The notes beneath the pieces were generated by a model. That model ran no database searches. It worked only from the letters and a program-made list of their open reading frames with translations, and had not been told where the DNA came from. Positions 28,966 to 38,527 of a stretch of 64,000 nt of DNA are shown here, one piece after another. Position 1 is the first letter of the stretch. Each line of letters begins with the position of its first letter. The stretch is taken from assembly GCF_900129215.1 (NCBI RefSeq), contig NZ_FQUQ01000002.1, positions 372,001 to 436,000 of the forward strand, in the 5' to 3' direction. Source of the stretch: Pedobacter caeni. GTDB taxonomy: Bacteria; Bacteroidota; Bacteroidia; Sphingobacteriales; Sphingobacteriaceae. A program made the translations under genes and the position numbers.

Positions 28966-29949
28966 TTATTGAACCAGGAGATTACAACCCCTGATATCAG
29001 CATTGTCAAAGCGCCCCAATACTTCAAAGGAGTGATCAGGAAATAGCCTTCCAAGGTCCTGAGTGGCTATAAAAGAACAGGAATTGACATTTGCCAGATC
29101 GATGACATTGATGCCTCCGCTGCGGTTTTTGCTCAGTAGAGTCAGCGGGTCGTTGGTATCTCTCAGGTGGATTCTCATCCATGGCGGACATTCAAAAATT
29201 CCGGATCCTTTAGAGTAAGCCTGGGAAAGGAGTTCGGTCATGCCATATTCACTATGAATATCATTCACCCCAAAGCCATCTTGTAAAAGCTGATGCAATT
29301 CCTCCCTGACCATTTCTTTTCTTTTTCCTTTCATTCCACCGGTTTCCATCACCACCAGTTCCGGAAAATCGATCTGGTATTGTTCAATGAAATCGAGTAA
29401 GGCATAGGTAACCCCAATTAAAATGGTTTTCTGGCCTATTGCTTTCAGCTGAGTTAATTTTTGATGTAATTCTTCATGGTTGTGCAGGAAATATCCGCTA
29501 TCAGGATGTTTGCTGTCTCTGATCAGGGCATCCACCATATAGATTAAGGAAGAACCCTCCCTTTCCAGATAGGATGGAAGCAGAGCCAGGAAACAGGTGT
29601 TTTCGATCTTCCCGTAAAACTGCTCAAAAGCAAGGGTAAAACTTTGATCATAAACAGACAGATCGGTAATCAGGTGCCTGCTTTGGATCATCCCTGTAGT
29701 GCCTGAACTGCTGAATGTAATTTCAGGAGCTGCTTTGCTGCTGAGTATTTCATGCGTTTTGAAAAAACTGATCGGCAGGTAAGGAATCTGTACGGAGGAA
29801 CTGATCTCCTCAGGTTTAACCCTGAGATGTGAGATATATTCTTTGTAAATGCGACAGTGCTCTGCCTGATGCCGGAATACGTTCAGGCAGGTTTCCTCAA
29901 ACTGCCCGTTGTTGCTTATAGAAAATATTTGCTTTATTAAATCCTTCAC
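28966..29949 (-). CDS. LuxE-like acyl-protein synthetase family protein
   Basis: A 327-residue protein of the LuxE/acyl-protein synthetase type (ANL-superfamily related). The adenylate-forming loop SSSGTTG is at residues 80-86, and YGMTELLSQAY resembles the YGxTE motif of adenylating enzymes. Characterised LuxE activates a fatty acid as acyl-AMP and transfers it to a cysteine for reductase use in bioluminescence; no lux genes are here. Translation appears to start at GTG 29949. It follows a small membrane protein gene and an S45 acylase gene on the same strand. The substrate is unknown, though an acyl acid is likely. Confidence 0.75.
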   Translation of the reverse strand: MKDLIKQIFSISNNGQFEETCLNVFRHQAEHCRIYKEYISHLRVKPEEISSSVQIPYLPISFFKTHEILSSKAAPEITFSSSGTTGMIQSRHLITDLSVYDQSFTLAFEQFYGKIENTCFLALLPSYLEREGSSLIYMVDALIRDSKHPDSGYFLHNHEELHQKLTQLKAIGQKTILIGVTYALLDFIEQYQIDFPELVVMETGGMKGKRKEMVREELHQLLQDGFGVNDIHSEYGMTELLSQAYSKGSGIFECPPWMRIHLRDTNDPLTLLSKNRSGGINVIDLANVNSCSFIATQDLGRLFPDHSFEVLGRFDNADIRGCNLLVQ

Positions 29950-29978
29950 CCGGCAAAAATACGCAAGAATGTTTTAGT

Positions 29979-30329
29979 TTAATCATTGGTTTTTTTAGAT
30001 AACACTGCTTTTCTGAAGTGATATCCGCAAAAGCCACTGACTGCAGCGACGAAAGCACCCAATAGCGTGCTCAGGACCAATATGATCCACCAGGACTTTA
30101 CACCGATCATTTCAGCAACCCTTGAAGCCAGAAGATGCTGGTTAGGGATACTTTTAAATAAGGCCATTCCCAACCACAGCAAAAGGATGGCAAAGAAAGG
30201 GGACCAAAGGGAGATTTTTGCCGTTTTGCCGATTAATCCGCAGGTTGCAAAAGAAATCGCAACGATCACCCACCAGGGCAGTACCATTTGCAGTAAAAAG
30301 GAAGCGATAAGTATGACTATAAAAACCAT
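29979..30329 (-). CDS. Small hypothetical membrane protein
   Basis: A 116-residue protein I do not recognise. It has about four hydrophobic segments: near residues 2-18, 20-35, 43-58 and 80-105, the last containing WWIILVLSTLLGAFVAAVSG. The end is basic and cytoplasmic-looking. It lies four bases after the acylase stop and 29 bases before the LuxE-like gene on the same strand, so it is almost certainly cotranscribed with them. No function is suggested beyond a membrane partner in that unit. Confidence 0.7.
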   Translation of the reverse strand: MVFIVILIASFLLQMVLPWWVIVAISFATCGLIGKTAKISLWSPFFAILLLWLGMALFKSIPNQHLLASRVAEMIGVKSWWIILVLSTLLGAFVAAVSGFCGYHFRKAVLSKKTND

Positions 30330-30333
30330 TCTA

Positions 30334-32772
30334 TTATTTTTTGGTTATTTTTAATTGAGAAATTATTTTGGCATTAGGGTCATTTGGGGATTGCATGAAA
30401 TAAAGATCATACAATTTTCCGCTTGCCCAGGTATCGATCATGTCGTCATAGAAACGGCTGCCGGGATTTCCCGATTGTCCGCCTGGAAATACGCCATGTC
30501 CTTTAGGAGTTTTACCAAGCTCGATGACCATTCTCCAGGAAGGTCCATTACTTTCACTAAGGGCATCGATGGTCATTTTGCCACCACCAATCATGAGGGT
30601 TTTTGATCCGAAACCGGGAATTTTTGCCAGGTGGGGTACATTGGTATGTTTTACATTGGCCCATTCCCACTTCTTACCGATCGCGCCATATTTACGCTCC
30701 AGGCTGTCGCATGAATATTTAAAAGCTTCGTTGACCAGGTCACTCAGTGTTTCTTTTTCAGGGGTATTGATGTTGTCAATCCATTTGGAGTTAGGCTCTT
30801 TTAAAACCAGCTGCAGGGAACGGTCGCGGGAAGGGAAACGCATTGGTACGGAATCTACTGTAAACTCATCAGTCCAAATATTCGATTGCAGCCTTTTGGT
30901 CCATAGGTCAAAAATACTTGCTGCAAGAGAGGTTCCTTCGTAATATTTATTCCATTCCGAAGTGATCCGGAGTGCTTCTTTTTGTGTTGCGTTCAATTTG
31001 CTGTTGTCTACCAGACCTAGAATGGCAGGCAGAATGTTTTGAGCAAAGATGCTATAGGTATCGGTTTGCATGATGCGGATGCTGTCAGCAGTGGCTTTCG
31101 TCATCGCGGTCAGGCGGTCGTTGATCCTTTTCCCACGTTCATAAGGACTAAATTCCCAATTGATGTAATAAGGGTAACTCGGATCTGTTGAGGATTGGTT
31201 TGCTGAGCTGACAAAACCTCTTGGCGGATTTTTTACAGTAGGATTGTGTGCTGCCGGAATCCATCCCTGCCAGTCGTTCTTTGGATCTGTTCCATCCAGT
31301 ATAAATTTGCCCTGATCTTTCCATTTTAAGGGGAATTTACCGTTAGCGGTGATGGCAATGTCATTATCAGCAGAAGCGAATACAAAATTCTGTGCCGGGG
31401 CAGTATAATATGTTAAAGCTTTACGGTAATCGTCGTAGTTTTTGCCACGGTTCAAAAGGTAGAATGTTTTAAGCTCATTTGACTTTTCATGTGCAATCCA
31501 GCGAAGGGCGTTACCTACCGGGACATTTCCTGCTTTGGCATAGCCTTGTGGCTTTTGAAGGTAGACTACCGGACCGTGATGCGTATAAAAAACGGTGTCG
31601 GTTTCTGCTTTATCTCCCCTGATCTGGATTTTTTCCAGACGCGTACTGGTATTCTTCCATTCGTTATTGTACCAATAGCTTTTATGGGTATTGTCTTTGA
31701 ATTTAATCTGATAGAAGTCAAGCACATCAGCAGCAACATTGGTTACACCCCAGGCAATGTTCTGGTTAAATCCGATAATGATACCCGGGGCTCCCGGAAG
31801 AGAGACGCCATAGGAATTCACACCCGGAGCATGCAGTTGGATCTGGTACCAGATCGAAGGCAGGGTCAGGTCAAGATGTGGATCATTGGATAAAATAGGG
31901 GAACCTGAAAGGGTCTTTGAGCCGGATAATGCCCAGTTGTTACTTCCGATTCCTTCTTCTTTTTGTTTGGTTTTTACTGATCCGGTCATCATTTCTGTGA
32001 AAGAAGCCGGTGCTGTTGGAATAGGAAGTGGCTGGAAATCCCATTTCGTTCCTACCGGAATGATCGGGTCTTCTTTGAAAGGGTAATCCGGGAACAGGTC
32101 TTTTACCACCTCAGTGCCGAATTTCTTTCTGATATTGGTCATGTAAAACTCGTCAGAACCCATCGCCAGAACGGCCGACATTTGCTTTAACAACAAGGCA
32201 CATTTGATCGGGGTCCAGTCTTCGGGTTTGAAATCTAATATTTTATATTCAATGGGTAATTTTGAAGGGGATAAAGAGTGGATATAGGCATTGATTCCGG
32301 CAGTATAAGCAAGGATCATTTCTTTGGATTTAGGGTCAGCCATCATTCCTTCAAAGGATTTCTCTGCTCCGTAAACCATTCCCATTCTCCGTTGGTACCG
32401 GTCTACTTCAATGGCTTTCTTTCCTACAACTTCGGATAAACGGCCAGCCGCATAACGGGTTTGGAAGTCCATTTGCCATAACCTGTGTTTGGCGGTAACA
32501 TAACCCTGGGCATAATAAAGATCATGGTCATTCTGTGCGAAGATGTGTGGGATCATGCGATCGTCAAAAGCAATGTCCACGTTTTCAAGGGTTTCTTTTA
32601 AAACGAGACTCTTACGTGCTTTCACCGTTGCATTTTCTGCGTTTTGCCAGAACCCGGTAAAGGGGTTAAGAAATTTGAGCAGGGGGGGAGTATTTCCGAA
32701 CTTTGTATTCAATGCATATGCTAACAGGATCGGGATTACAATGCAAATCAGGGCTTTTATTTTATTCATCAT
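30334..32772 (-). CDS. Penicillin acylase family (peptidase S45) N-terminal nucleophile hydrolase
   Basis: An 812-residue exported amidase of the S45 family. The N-terminal hydrophobic segment (residues 4-22) is a signal peptide or anchor. The precursor would be cut before Ser277 in GIGSNNWAL, making it the N-terminal catalytic residue of the beta chain; the alpha chain shows MDFQTRYAAGRLSEV. GPVVY, NWQGWIPAAHNP and SANQSSTDP match the beta chain. Members hydrolyse amides such as penicillins, N-acyl-homoserine lactones or other acylated amines; the specificity cannot be read here. It starts a minus-strand unit with a membrane protein and a LuxE-like protein. Confidence 0.9.
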   Translation of the reverse strand: MMNKIKALICIVIPILLAYALNTKFGNTPPLLKFLNPFTGFWQNAENATVKARKSLVLKETLENVDIAFDDRMIPHIFAQNDHDLYYAQGYVTAKHRLWQMDFQTRYAAGRLSEVVGKKAIEVDRYQRRMGMVYGAEKSFEGMMADPKSKEMILAYTAGINAYIHSLSPSKLPIEYKILDFKPEDWTPIKCALLLKQMSAVLAMGSDEFYMTNIRKKFGTEVVKDLFPDYPFKEDPIIPVGTKWDFQPLPIPTAPASFTEMMTGSVKTKQKEEGIGSNNWALSGSKTLSGSPILSNDPHLDLTLPSIWYQIQLHAPGVNSYGVSLPGAPGIIIGFNQNIAWGVTNVAADVLDFYQIKFKDNTHKSYWYNNEWKNTSTRLEKIQIRGDKAETDTVFYTHHGPVVYLQKPQGYAKAGNVPVGNALRWIAHEKSNELKTFYLLNRGKNYDDYRKALTYYTAPAQNFVFASADNDIAITANGKFPLKWKDQGKFILDGTDPKNDWQGWIPAAHNPTVKNPPRGFVSSANQSSTDPSYPYYINWEFSPYERGKRINDRLTAMTKATADSIRIMQTDTYSIFAQNILPAILGLVDNSKLNATQKEALRITSEWNKYYEGTSLAASIFDLWTKRLQSNIWTDEFTVDSVPMRFPSRDRSLQLVLKEPNSKWIDNINTPEKETLSDLVNEAFKYSCDSLERKYGAIGKKWEWANVKHTNVPHLAKIPGFGSKTLMIGGGKMTIDALSESNGPSWRMVIELGKTPKGHGVFPGGQSGNPGSRFYDDMIDTWASGKLYDLYFMQSPNDPNAKIISQLKITKK

Positions 32773-32966
32773 AATTGAATTAAAGGTACGCTTTATCTTA
32801 TCAATTAATTGCTAATTTTTTGGCTTCTGCAATTTAACACAAAACTTAATTCGTTTAAAATGAAAATTAGATTTTGTCAATTAAATATTCCACAGAATAC
32901 GGTTTGGATAATTAAAAAATTGTATTAAATTTAAGATAAAATTAACCAAATATAAAATTGTTACCT

Positions 32967-35852
32967 ATGAGCAAAACTTTTACAAAAGCAATCTTCACGT
33001 TTTTATTGTTCTTTGTTACTGCTGCAGTAGCACAGGCACAAAACGTCGTCATTAGTGGGTCGGTGATCGATAAACTCACTAAAGAACCAATACCAGGTGT
33101 TGGGATTACCGTTAAAGGCACTACTGCAGGCACGGCTACTGATAACGCCGGGAAATATAACTTTAGTACATCACAGAAGGCTCCATTTACACTGGTGATT
33201 TCTTACTTAGGTTATACTTCGGTGGAAAAACAAATTACGGGCAATACGTCCAATCTGGATGTTGAACTCGAACAAACCGCACTTTTAGGACAGGAAGTGG
33301 TGATCTCTGCTTCCAGAACGCCGGAAAAGATCCTGGAATCACCGGTGTCTGTAGAGCGGATGGGCGCTGCAGCAATTAAAGAGGTGGCAGCACCTTCTTT
33401 TTATGATGCATTGAACAATATGAAAGGGGTGGAAATCAGCACCCAGAGTTTAACGTTCAAATCCATCAATACCAGAGGTTTTAACTCCAATGGAAACACG
33501 AGGTTCAATCAGTATGTGGATGGGATGGACAACCAGGCTCCGGGACTGAACTTCTCTGTTGGTAACATCGTTGGGGTAAATGACCTGGATGTAGACAATG
33601 TTGAGCTGCTGCCGGGAGCATCTTCTGCTTTATACGGTGCGGGAGGGATTAGCGGTACCATGCTGATCACTTCAAAAAGTCCTTTTGATTACCAGGGTGC
33701 AAGTTTCCAGTACAAAAGAGGAATCAACCATGTGAACGACAATAGCAGCGAAACCCAGCCATTTAATCAACTGGATGTTCGTGTAGCAAAAGCATGGAAC
33801 AATAAATTCGCATTTAAAGGTACTTTCTCTTTTATGCAGGCGGAAGACTGGCATGCAAACAATTTCAGCAATTTTGACCGTGCTGCACGTCAGGCCAAGC
33901 CGGGCGACAGGAGTTCTGATCCTAACTATGATGGAATCAACAGCTATGGTGATGAGGTGAGTCAGAATATGAAAAATGTGGCGCAGGCCGCACTTAATGC
34001 AGGTACATCTGGTTTTGTTCAGCAAGCTTTAGGTTTGACAGCTCCTCCAACAGCTGCTCAGATTGCTGATTTCAGGGCCCACCCACTGCGAGGTCCTGCA
34101 TTGACTAATTTTTTAACTACAGATCCCCGGTTCAGCGCATTTACCCTGGGTTTCAAAAACCCTGCACTCCTTCCGGATCAGAGTGTTTCCAGAACAGGAT
34201 ATGAAGAAGTAAACTTAGTAGATTATAAAACTCAGTCTTTAAAAACTTCAGGTGCTTTGCACTATCGCTTTACGCCTACTATTGAAGCAATCGCTCAGGC
34301 CAACTGGGGAACAGGAACTTCTGTATACACTGGTTCGGATCGTTATTCTTTGCGTAATTTCAGTATCGGGCAATACAAACTGGAACTAAAAGGACGGGAT
34401 TTCTTCCTAAAAGGATATACTACTCAGGAACGTTCCGGAGACTCCTATATCTCTTCCATTCTGGGTAGTTATATCAATGAGAAATCTAAGAGATCAACAG
34501 ACTGGTTTCCTCAGTATGTAGCCAATTTTGTTGGTGCCCGTAATGCAGGATTAGATGAAGCAGGGGCACATGCTGCGGCAAGAAAGGCAGCCGATGTGGG
34601 AAGATTTGTACCCGGATCTGCAGCATTTGAAGCGGCTAAAGATCAGATCATGAATACCACCATTGCCAGTACTGATTTTAAAAAGGGTATTTATGGGGCT
34701 AAATTCAATGATAAAACCAATTTATATCATTATGAGGGGATGTACAATTTCAGTAATCTCCTGAACAATGCGGTAGAATTCCAACTCGGTGCTTCTTACC
34801 GTATCTTTCAGCTAAGGTCTGGTGGTACAATTTTTAATGACCTTAATGATAAAATCGACATCAATGAATATGGTGCTTTCGCTCAGTTGGGTAAGAAATT
34901 ATTTAATGATGTACTGAAACTAACTGTTTCCGGACGTTATGATAAAAGCAAAAATTTTGAAGGCCGCTTTACACCAAGAGTAACGGGTGTATTTACTGTT
35001 GCTCCTAATAACAATATCCGTTTATCTTATCAGACAGGATATAGAAACCCGACTACACAGAATCAATATATAGATTTATCTGTTGGTGGTGGTTCACAAA
35101 GGTTAATTGGTGGTTTGCCTCAAAGCCTGAATAATTATAGCCTTTATACAAATAAGCCATTCACGGATGTCAGCTACCGTGCCTTCCTGGCTTCTGCTTC
35201 TGCAGGTACACCAAACCCGGGATTGTTGCAGCAATATAATTTTGATGCCAAAGGAGTAGTTCCGGAAAGTGTTCAGGCTTATGAAGTGGGTTACAAAGGA
35301 TTGTTAGGACCTAAGTTTCTGATTGATGCTTATGCTTATTACAACATGTATAAAAACTTCATTACCGCTGTAGATGTTTATCAGCGTGGTGATGATGGTT
35401 CTTTCACTAAATTCGGTGTTCCTGTGAACGCAACCGGAGAGGTGAAAGCTTATGGTGCTGCTTTAGGAGTCGACTATTTATTGGGTAAATTCAATGTAAG
35501 CGGTAACGTATCTTATAATGAGATCGGTGATCTTCCTACAGGTTATATCAATGATTTCAACACCCCTAAATACCGTTATAACCTTGGATTAGGAAATAAA
35601 GAAATCATCAAAAATGTAGGTTTCAATGTGGCATGGCGCTGGCAGGATAAGTTCTACTGGAACTCTTCTTTTGCTTCAGGAGAAGTACCTGCATACAGTA
35701 CACTTGATGCACAGGTCAACCTGAAAGTACCTTCTGTAAACTCGATGATCAAAATCGGAGGATCAAACGTGTTGAACAAATATTATTTCACCTCATACGG
35801 TAACCCTTCTGTAGGGGCACTGTACTATGTGTCTTATACTTTTAATCCTTAG
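32967..35852 (+). CDS. TonB-dependent outer-membrane receptor with carboxypeptidase-like N-terminal domain
   Basis: A 961-residue outer-membrane receptor. The signal peptide ends at AVAQAQ. A CarboxypepD_reg-like beta-sandwich follows (VVISGSVIDKLTKEPIPGVG, about residues 24-105), then the plug (VVISASRTPEKI to GGISGTMLITS) and a 22-strand barrel with typical alternating aromatic strands. No SusD partner is adjacent and there is no SusC-type plug signature, so it resembles siderophore/vitamin or small-peptide receptors more than a glycan SusC. Start at ATG 32967 is preferred over TTG 32958 because it begins the signal peptide (MSKTFTKAIFTFLL). It is monocistronic with its own terminator. Confidence 0.93.
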   Translation: MSKTFTKAIFTFLLFFVTAAVAQAQNVVISGSVIDKLTKEPIPGVGITVKGTTAGTATDNAGKYNFSTSQKAPFTLVISYLGYTSVEKQITGNTSNLDVELEQTALLGQEVVISASRTPEKILESPVSVERMGAAAIKEVAAPSFYDALNNMKGVEISTQSLTFKSINTRGFNSNGNTRFNQYVDGMDNQAPGLNFSVGNIVGVNDLDVDNVELLPGASSALYGAGGISGTMLITSKSPFDYQGASFQYKRGINHVNDNSSETQPFNQLDVRVAKAWNNKFAFKGTFSFMQAEDWHANNFSNFDRAARQAKPGDRSSDPNYDGINSYGDEVSQNMKNVAQAALNAGTSGFVQQALGLTAPPTAAQIADFRAHPLRGPALTNFLTTDPRFSAFTLGFKNPALLPDQSVSRTGYEEVNLVDYKTQSLKTSGALHYRFTPTIEAIAQANWGTGTSVYTGSDRYSLRNFSIGQYKLELKGRDFFLKGYTTQERSGDSYISSILGSYINEKSKRSTDWFPQYVANFVGARNAGLDEAGAHAAARKAADVGRFVPGSAAFEAAKDQIMNTTIASTDFKKGIYGAKFNDKTNLYHYEGMYNFSNLLNNAVEFQLGASYRIFQLRSGGTIFNDLNDKIDINEYGAFAQLGKKLFNDVLKLTVSGRYDKSKNFEGRFTPRVTGVFTVAPNNNIRLSYQTGYRNPTTQNQYIDLSVGGGSQRLIGGLPQSLNNYSLYTNKPFTDVSYRAFLASASAGTPNPGLLQQYNFDAKGVVPESVQAYEVGYKGLLGPKFLIDAYAYYNMYKNFITAVDVYQRGDDGSFTKFGVPVNATGEVKAYGAALGVDYLLGKFNVSGNVSYNEIGDLPTGYINDFNTPKYRYNLGLGNKEIIKNVGFNVAWRWQDKFYWNSSFASGEVPAYSTLDAQVNLKVPSVNSMIKIGGSNVLNKYYFTSYGNPSVGALYYVSYTFNP

Positions 35853-35871
35853 GGATCTCTCTGCAAACGAT

Positions 35872-35903
35872 AAAAGCCCCGGCCTTCAAACCGGGGCTTT
35901 TTT
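35872..35903 (+). terminator. Intrinsic terminator after the TonB-dependent receptor
   Basis: AAAAGCCCCGG and CCGGGGCTTTT make an 11 bp GC-rich stem around an eight-base loop, followed by T. Confidence 0.92.
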
Positions 35904-36031
35904 GTGGATAAAACCATCGCTTCCAGAGGAAAAGCTGCAAAATAATCCTTTGCTTTTCATATAAATTTTAACACCTTAGTTGTACAGATTACACGATCTA
36001 TTGATCTGCTATTATTACTTAAACGATTTTC

Positions 36032-38503
36032 ATGGAAGAACAAAACGAACACGGGAAAGAAATAAAGAACGATGGCATAATTCAGGAAATTGTTGAAGAG
36101 ACAGTACAACATTTGAATAATCCTGTTACCGACCTGAAGCCTATTGTTAAGAAATACCTCTCTGCAGTGCAAAAGGTTAAGAAAGAGGGGAATAAATTTT
36201 ACTTTTCTGATGGCGATGCAAGGGTAGAAATCAGGGTGGTGAGCGATGAGATCATCAGGGTCAGACTGGCACCACATGGTGTTTTCTTAGATGATTTCTC
36301 TTATGCCGTTCCGGTAGTAGACCAGAAGGTCACGACCTTTAAAATGGAAGAGCAGGAAGACCATTATGCGATTTCCACCAATACCATTACCTGTAAAATC
36401 AGAAAAGAAGATTTTCACATCTCTTTCACAGAAAAGTTAACCCAGATGGTGATGAGCGAAGATGAGTCGCCGATGCACTGGGAAGAAAATATAGAGTTTG
36501 GTGGGTATTATGTGTATGCCACTAAAAAATGTTTGCCCGAAGAGAATTTCTTCGGTCTGGGAGATAAATCGGGTAACATGAACCTGAGAGGCCGTCATTT
36601 CCAGAACTGGAATACAGATGCCTATTCATTTGGATGGGACCAGGATCCGCTATACCGGACCATTCCTTTTTACCTGGGAGTACACCAACAGGCCGCTTAC
36701 GGGATTTTCTTTGACAATACCTTCCGTTCTTATTTTGATTTCGGAAAGGAAGACAACCAAAAGACCAGCTTCTGGGCGGATGGCGGAGAATTGCAATACT
36801 ATTATATCCATGGTCCGCATATGATGGACGTGGTGAAAAGATATCAAACCCTTACGGGTACTCACCCTATGCCTCCAAAATGGGCTTTGGGGTATCATCA
36901 ATGCCGCTGGAGTTATTATCCTGAAAAGAAGGTAAAAGAAATTGCCGATGGTTTCAGGTCCAGAAATATTCCTTGTGATGCCATTTATCTGGACATCGAC
37001 TATATGGATGGCTACCGTTGCTTCACCTGGAACAAAAATTATTTCCCTGATCCCAAAAGAATGATCAAGGAACTGGCCAATGATGGTTTTAAAACCGTGG
37101 TTATGATTGATCCGGGAATTAAAGTGGACGACAATTACTGGGTATTTAAAGAGGGGAAAGAAAACAATTACTTCTGCAGAAGGAGTGATGATTATTTCAT
37201 GGAAGGTCATGTATGGCCTGGAAGATGCCAGTTCCCGGATTTTACCAATCCTACAGTAAGGGAATGGTGGGGTAACTTGTATAAAGAGTTGGTCGATATT
37301 GGCGTCGCCGGTGTATGGAATGATATGAATGAGCCTGCCGTGTTTGGTGCGGGAACGTTTCCTAATGATGTAAGACATAATTTTGATGGTTATCGTGGGT
37401 CACACCGTAAAGCGCATAACGTTTATGGGATGCAGATGGTGCGCTCCACTTACGACGGCCTGAAAAAGCTGATGCGTAATAAACGTCCTTTTACCATTAC
37501 CCGGGCCGGTTATTCCGGAATGCAGCGGTATGGTTGTGTATGGACAGGTGATAACGTAGCGACATGGGAACACCTGAAAATAGGAAATATCCAATGTCAG
37601 CGAATGTCCGTTTCCGGAGTTCCGTTCTGTGGGACAGATATTGGAGGCTTCAGCGGTGAACCTGATGCAGAATTGTTTACGCGCTGGATTCAGCTGGGTA
37701 CTTTCTCGCCCTTTATGAGGGCACACTCTGCCGGAGATACTGCTGAAAGAGAACCATGGAGCTTTGGAGAGCCTTATACCAGTATCAACAGGACTTATAT
37801 CGAATTGAGATACCGTCTGATGCCTTATTTATACTCTGTTTTCTGGGAACATCACCGTTATGGATTCCCTATCCTCAGACCTTTAGTGATGCTGGAACAG
37901 GAAAATGTAAGCAACCATTTCCGTCAGGATGAGTTTACTTTCGGGGATAAAATCCTGGTTTGTCCGGTATTAGAGCAGGGAGCAACTTCACGTATGGTAT
38001 ACCTTCCTAAAGGAAAATGGTATAACTTCTGGACACATGAGGTACTGAACGGAGAAAGTGAGCATAACATCGCTGCTGCGCTGGATCATATGCCGCTATT
38101 TGTACGTGCCGGATCAGTAATCCCGGAATATCCGGTGATGCAATACGTTGGAGAAAAAAATGTAGATGAAGTATTATTGAATATCTATTATTCTGACTAC
38201 GAAGTGAATTCCTTCCTTTATGAGGATCATGGAGATACCTTTGCTTATGAACAGGACATCTATTCTGAAAAGAAATTCAGCGTTAAAGGAGACAAAAAAA
38301 GACTGACAATTGAGCAGAGCGTAGACGGACTTTATACCCCTAACTACGAACTGTATAATTATAACATCATCGGGCTTCCTTTTAAAGTGAACAAGATTAG
38401 TGTAGATGAAAAAGATGTAACGGATTTCCACATGGATGAACGCAATTGTCTGCGTTTTAAATCCAATAAGAATTTTATGACGATCAAAGTATACGGTGAG
38501 TAA
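36032..38503 (+). CDS. Glycoside hydrolase family 31 alpha-glucosidase-like enzyme
   Basis: An 823-residue GH31 enzyme without signal peptide, so probably cytoplasmic. The nucleophile is Asp431 in GVWNDMNEPAVF and the acid/base is Asp507 in WTGDNVATW; YGMQMVRSTYDGL and FCGTDIGGF are also characteristic. GH31 members act as alpha-glucosidases, alpha-xylosidases or glucan lyases; the motifs favour alpha-glucosidase. The branching-enzyme gene follows after 24 bases, suggesting a role in intracellular glycogen or maltodextrin turnover. Confidence 0.93.
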   Translation: MEEQNEHGKEIKNDGIIQEIVEETVQHLNNPVTDLKPIVKKYLSAVQKVKKEGNKFYFSDGDARVEIRVVSDEIIRVRLAPHGVFLDDFSYAVPVVDQKVTTFKMEEQEDHYAISTNTITCKIRKEDFHISFTEKLTQMVMSEDESPMHWEENIEFGGYYVYATKKCLPEENFFGLGDKSGNMNLRGRHFQNWNTDAYSFGWDQDPLYRTIPFYLGVHQQAAYGIFFDNTFRSYFDFGKEDNQKTSFWADGGELQYYYIHGPHMMDVVKRYQTLTGTHPMPPKWALGYHQCRWSYYPEKKVKEIADGFRSRNIPCDAIYLDIDYMDGYRCFTWNKNYFPDPKRMIKELANDGFKTVVMIDPGIKVDDNYWVFKEGKENNYFCRRSDDYFMEGHVWPGRCQFPDFTNPTVREWWGNLYKELVDIGVAGVWNDMNEPAVFGAGTFPNDVRHNFDGYRGSHRKAHNVYGMQMVRSTYDGLKKLMRNKRPFTITRAGYSGMQRYGCVWTGDNVATWEHLKIGNIQCQRMSVSGVPFCGTDIGGFSGEPDAELFTRWIQLGTFSPFMRAHSAGDTAEREPWSFGEPYTSINRTYIELRYRLMPYLYSVFWEHHRYGFPILRPLVMLEQENVSNHFRQDEFTFGDKILVCPVLEQGATSRMVYLPKGKWYNFWTHEVLNGESEHNIAAALDHMPLFVRAGSVIPEYPVMQYVGEKNVDEVLLNIYYSDYEVNSFLYEDHGDTFAYEQDIYSEKKFSVKGDKKRLTIEQSVDGLYTPNYELYNYNIIGLPFKVNKISVDEKDVTDFHMDERNCLRFKSNKNFMTIKVYGE

Positions 38504-38527
38504 TGTGAAAAATTAAAATCATAATCA

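Noticed and set aside
29954..29961. TAnnTTTG box on the minus strand directly before the LuxE-like gene
   Set aside because: The predicted RNA start would fall at the GTG itself and no -33 element is present; the gene is better explained as part of the upstream operon.
36650..37378. A 242-codon minus-strand ORF inside the GH31 gene
   Set aside because: Antisense shadow of the catalytic domain, which has all expected GH31 residues.
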